Positions 12,854 to 12,935 of a DNA stretch of 12,935 nt are shown here, piece by piece (the first letter of the stretch is position 1; every line of letters begins with the position of its first letter). A program made the position numbers and the translations under genes. A model generated the notes under the pieces. It did no database searches, was not told the origin of the DNA, and saw only the letters and a program-made list of their open reading frames with translations. Where the stretch lies: positions 1 to 12,935 of the forward strand of contig CANQDB010000031.1 in NCBI GenBank assembly GCA_947591175.1, read 5' to 3'. This stretch comes from an uncultured Bacilli bacterium (lineage in GTDB: Bacteria > Bacillota_I > Bacilli_A > RF39 > UBA660).

Positions 12854-12935
12854 ATGTTAAATAAAATAATAGAAGTTCAAAATATTGAAATAAATGTAAC
12901 TAATATGAATGAAAAAGATTATATTTGTATTTCTG
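12854..12935 (+). CDS. KilA-N domain protein, 5' end only
   Basis: ATG at 12854, behind a strong GGAGGTGGA site, opens a frame that runs off the window after 27 codons: MLNKIIEVQNIEINVTNMNE, then KDYICIS. This matches the usual beginning of KilA-N domain proteins (I-x-V-x-x-x-E-I-x-[IV]-x-x-x-N-E-x-D-Y-I-x-[IL]-[ST]), a phage-derived DNA-binding family related to Bro-N. Only the N-terminal strand region is visible, so the family call is tentative. It continues the run of antirepressor-like genes. Confidence 0.6.
   Translation, partial: MLNKIIEVQNIEINVTNMNEKDYICIS

Overview
The window comes from a low-GC Gram-positive-type bacterium (Bacilli or a Mollicutes relative, probably host-associated). 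The evidence is very AT-rich DNA, AGGAGG-type ribosome binding sites, TTG/GTG/ATG starts, the rimM-trmD/rplS ribosomal block, a short Gram-positive-type signal peptidase I, and a BspA-like DUF285 surface protein of the kind common in gut and oral Firmicutes. TGG is used for Trp throughout, and TGA works as a stop, so the genetic code looks standard. The exact lineage cannot be fixed from the sequence.

Layout. (1) 1-1411: the 3' part of a surface protein with seven DUF285 repeats, closed by a terminator that starts inside its stop codon. (2) 1414-4870: one promoter followed by six tightly packed genes: a YgjP-like zinc hydrolase, a TrmH-family rRNA methyltransferase, an unknown 112-aa protein, rimM, trmD and an unknown 150-aa protein. 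It ends at a bidirectional terminator. (3) 4862-5308: a leftward gene for a small two-helix membrane protein. It separates trmD from rplS and is divergently transcribed from it. (4) 5385-7992: rplS (with a leader hairpin), lepB and rarA, each with its own promoter; rplS and lepB have clear terminators. A 16-codon leader ORF lies before rarA. (5) 7993-12935: an accessory island made almost entirely of genes of the Bro-N/KilA-N/antirepressor type: a BRO protein, two intact RhuM-family genes, a gutted RhuM pseudogene between them, a DinD pseudogene (one nonsense codon, one frameshift), and the start of a KilA-N protein at the right edge.

The most interesting signal is in the island. All five BRO/RhuM/DinD genes, dead ones included, carry a DNA palindrome in the coding sequence at what looks like the same structural place: just after the N-terminal helix-turn-helix-like segment, where the first strand of a 'wing' would be, and before the conserved YNLD / TDVLDTKG / YKLSRY motif. 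Most of the palindromes differ in sequence from gene to gene. Arms run from 6 of 6 to 12 of 12 paired bases, with loops of 2-5 bases. In the core region the only inverted repeats I noticed were terminators and the rplS leader. A working idea is that each gene carries its own private operator or recombination site inside the part of the gene that sets DNA-binding specificity.

A second signal is a 24-codon micro-ORF starting M-x-E-N-K. It occurs twice, overlapping the end of a RhuM gene and of the RhuM remnant, inside a 116-119 bp direct repeat. Eroded versions follow the first RhuM gene and the DinD pseudogene. The island therefore looks like tandem copies of one module (antirepressor-like gene with internal palindrome plus a coupled micro-ORF) in different stages of decay.
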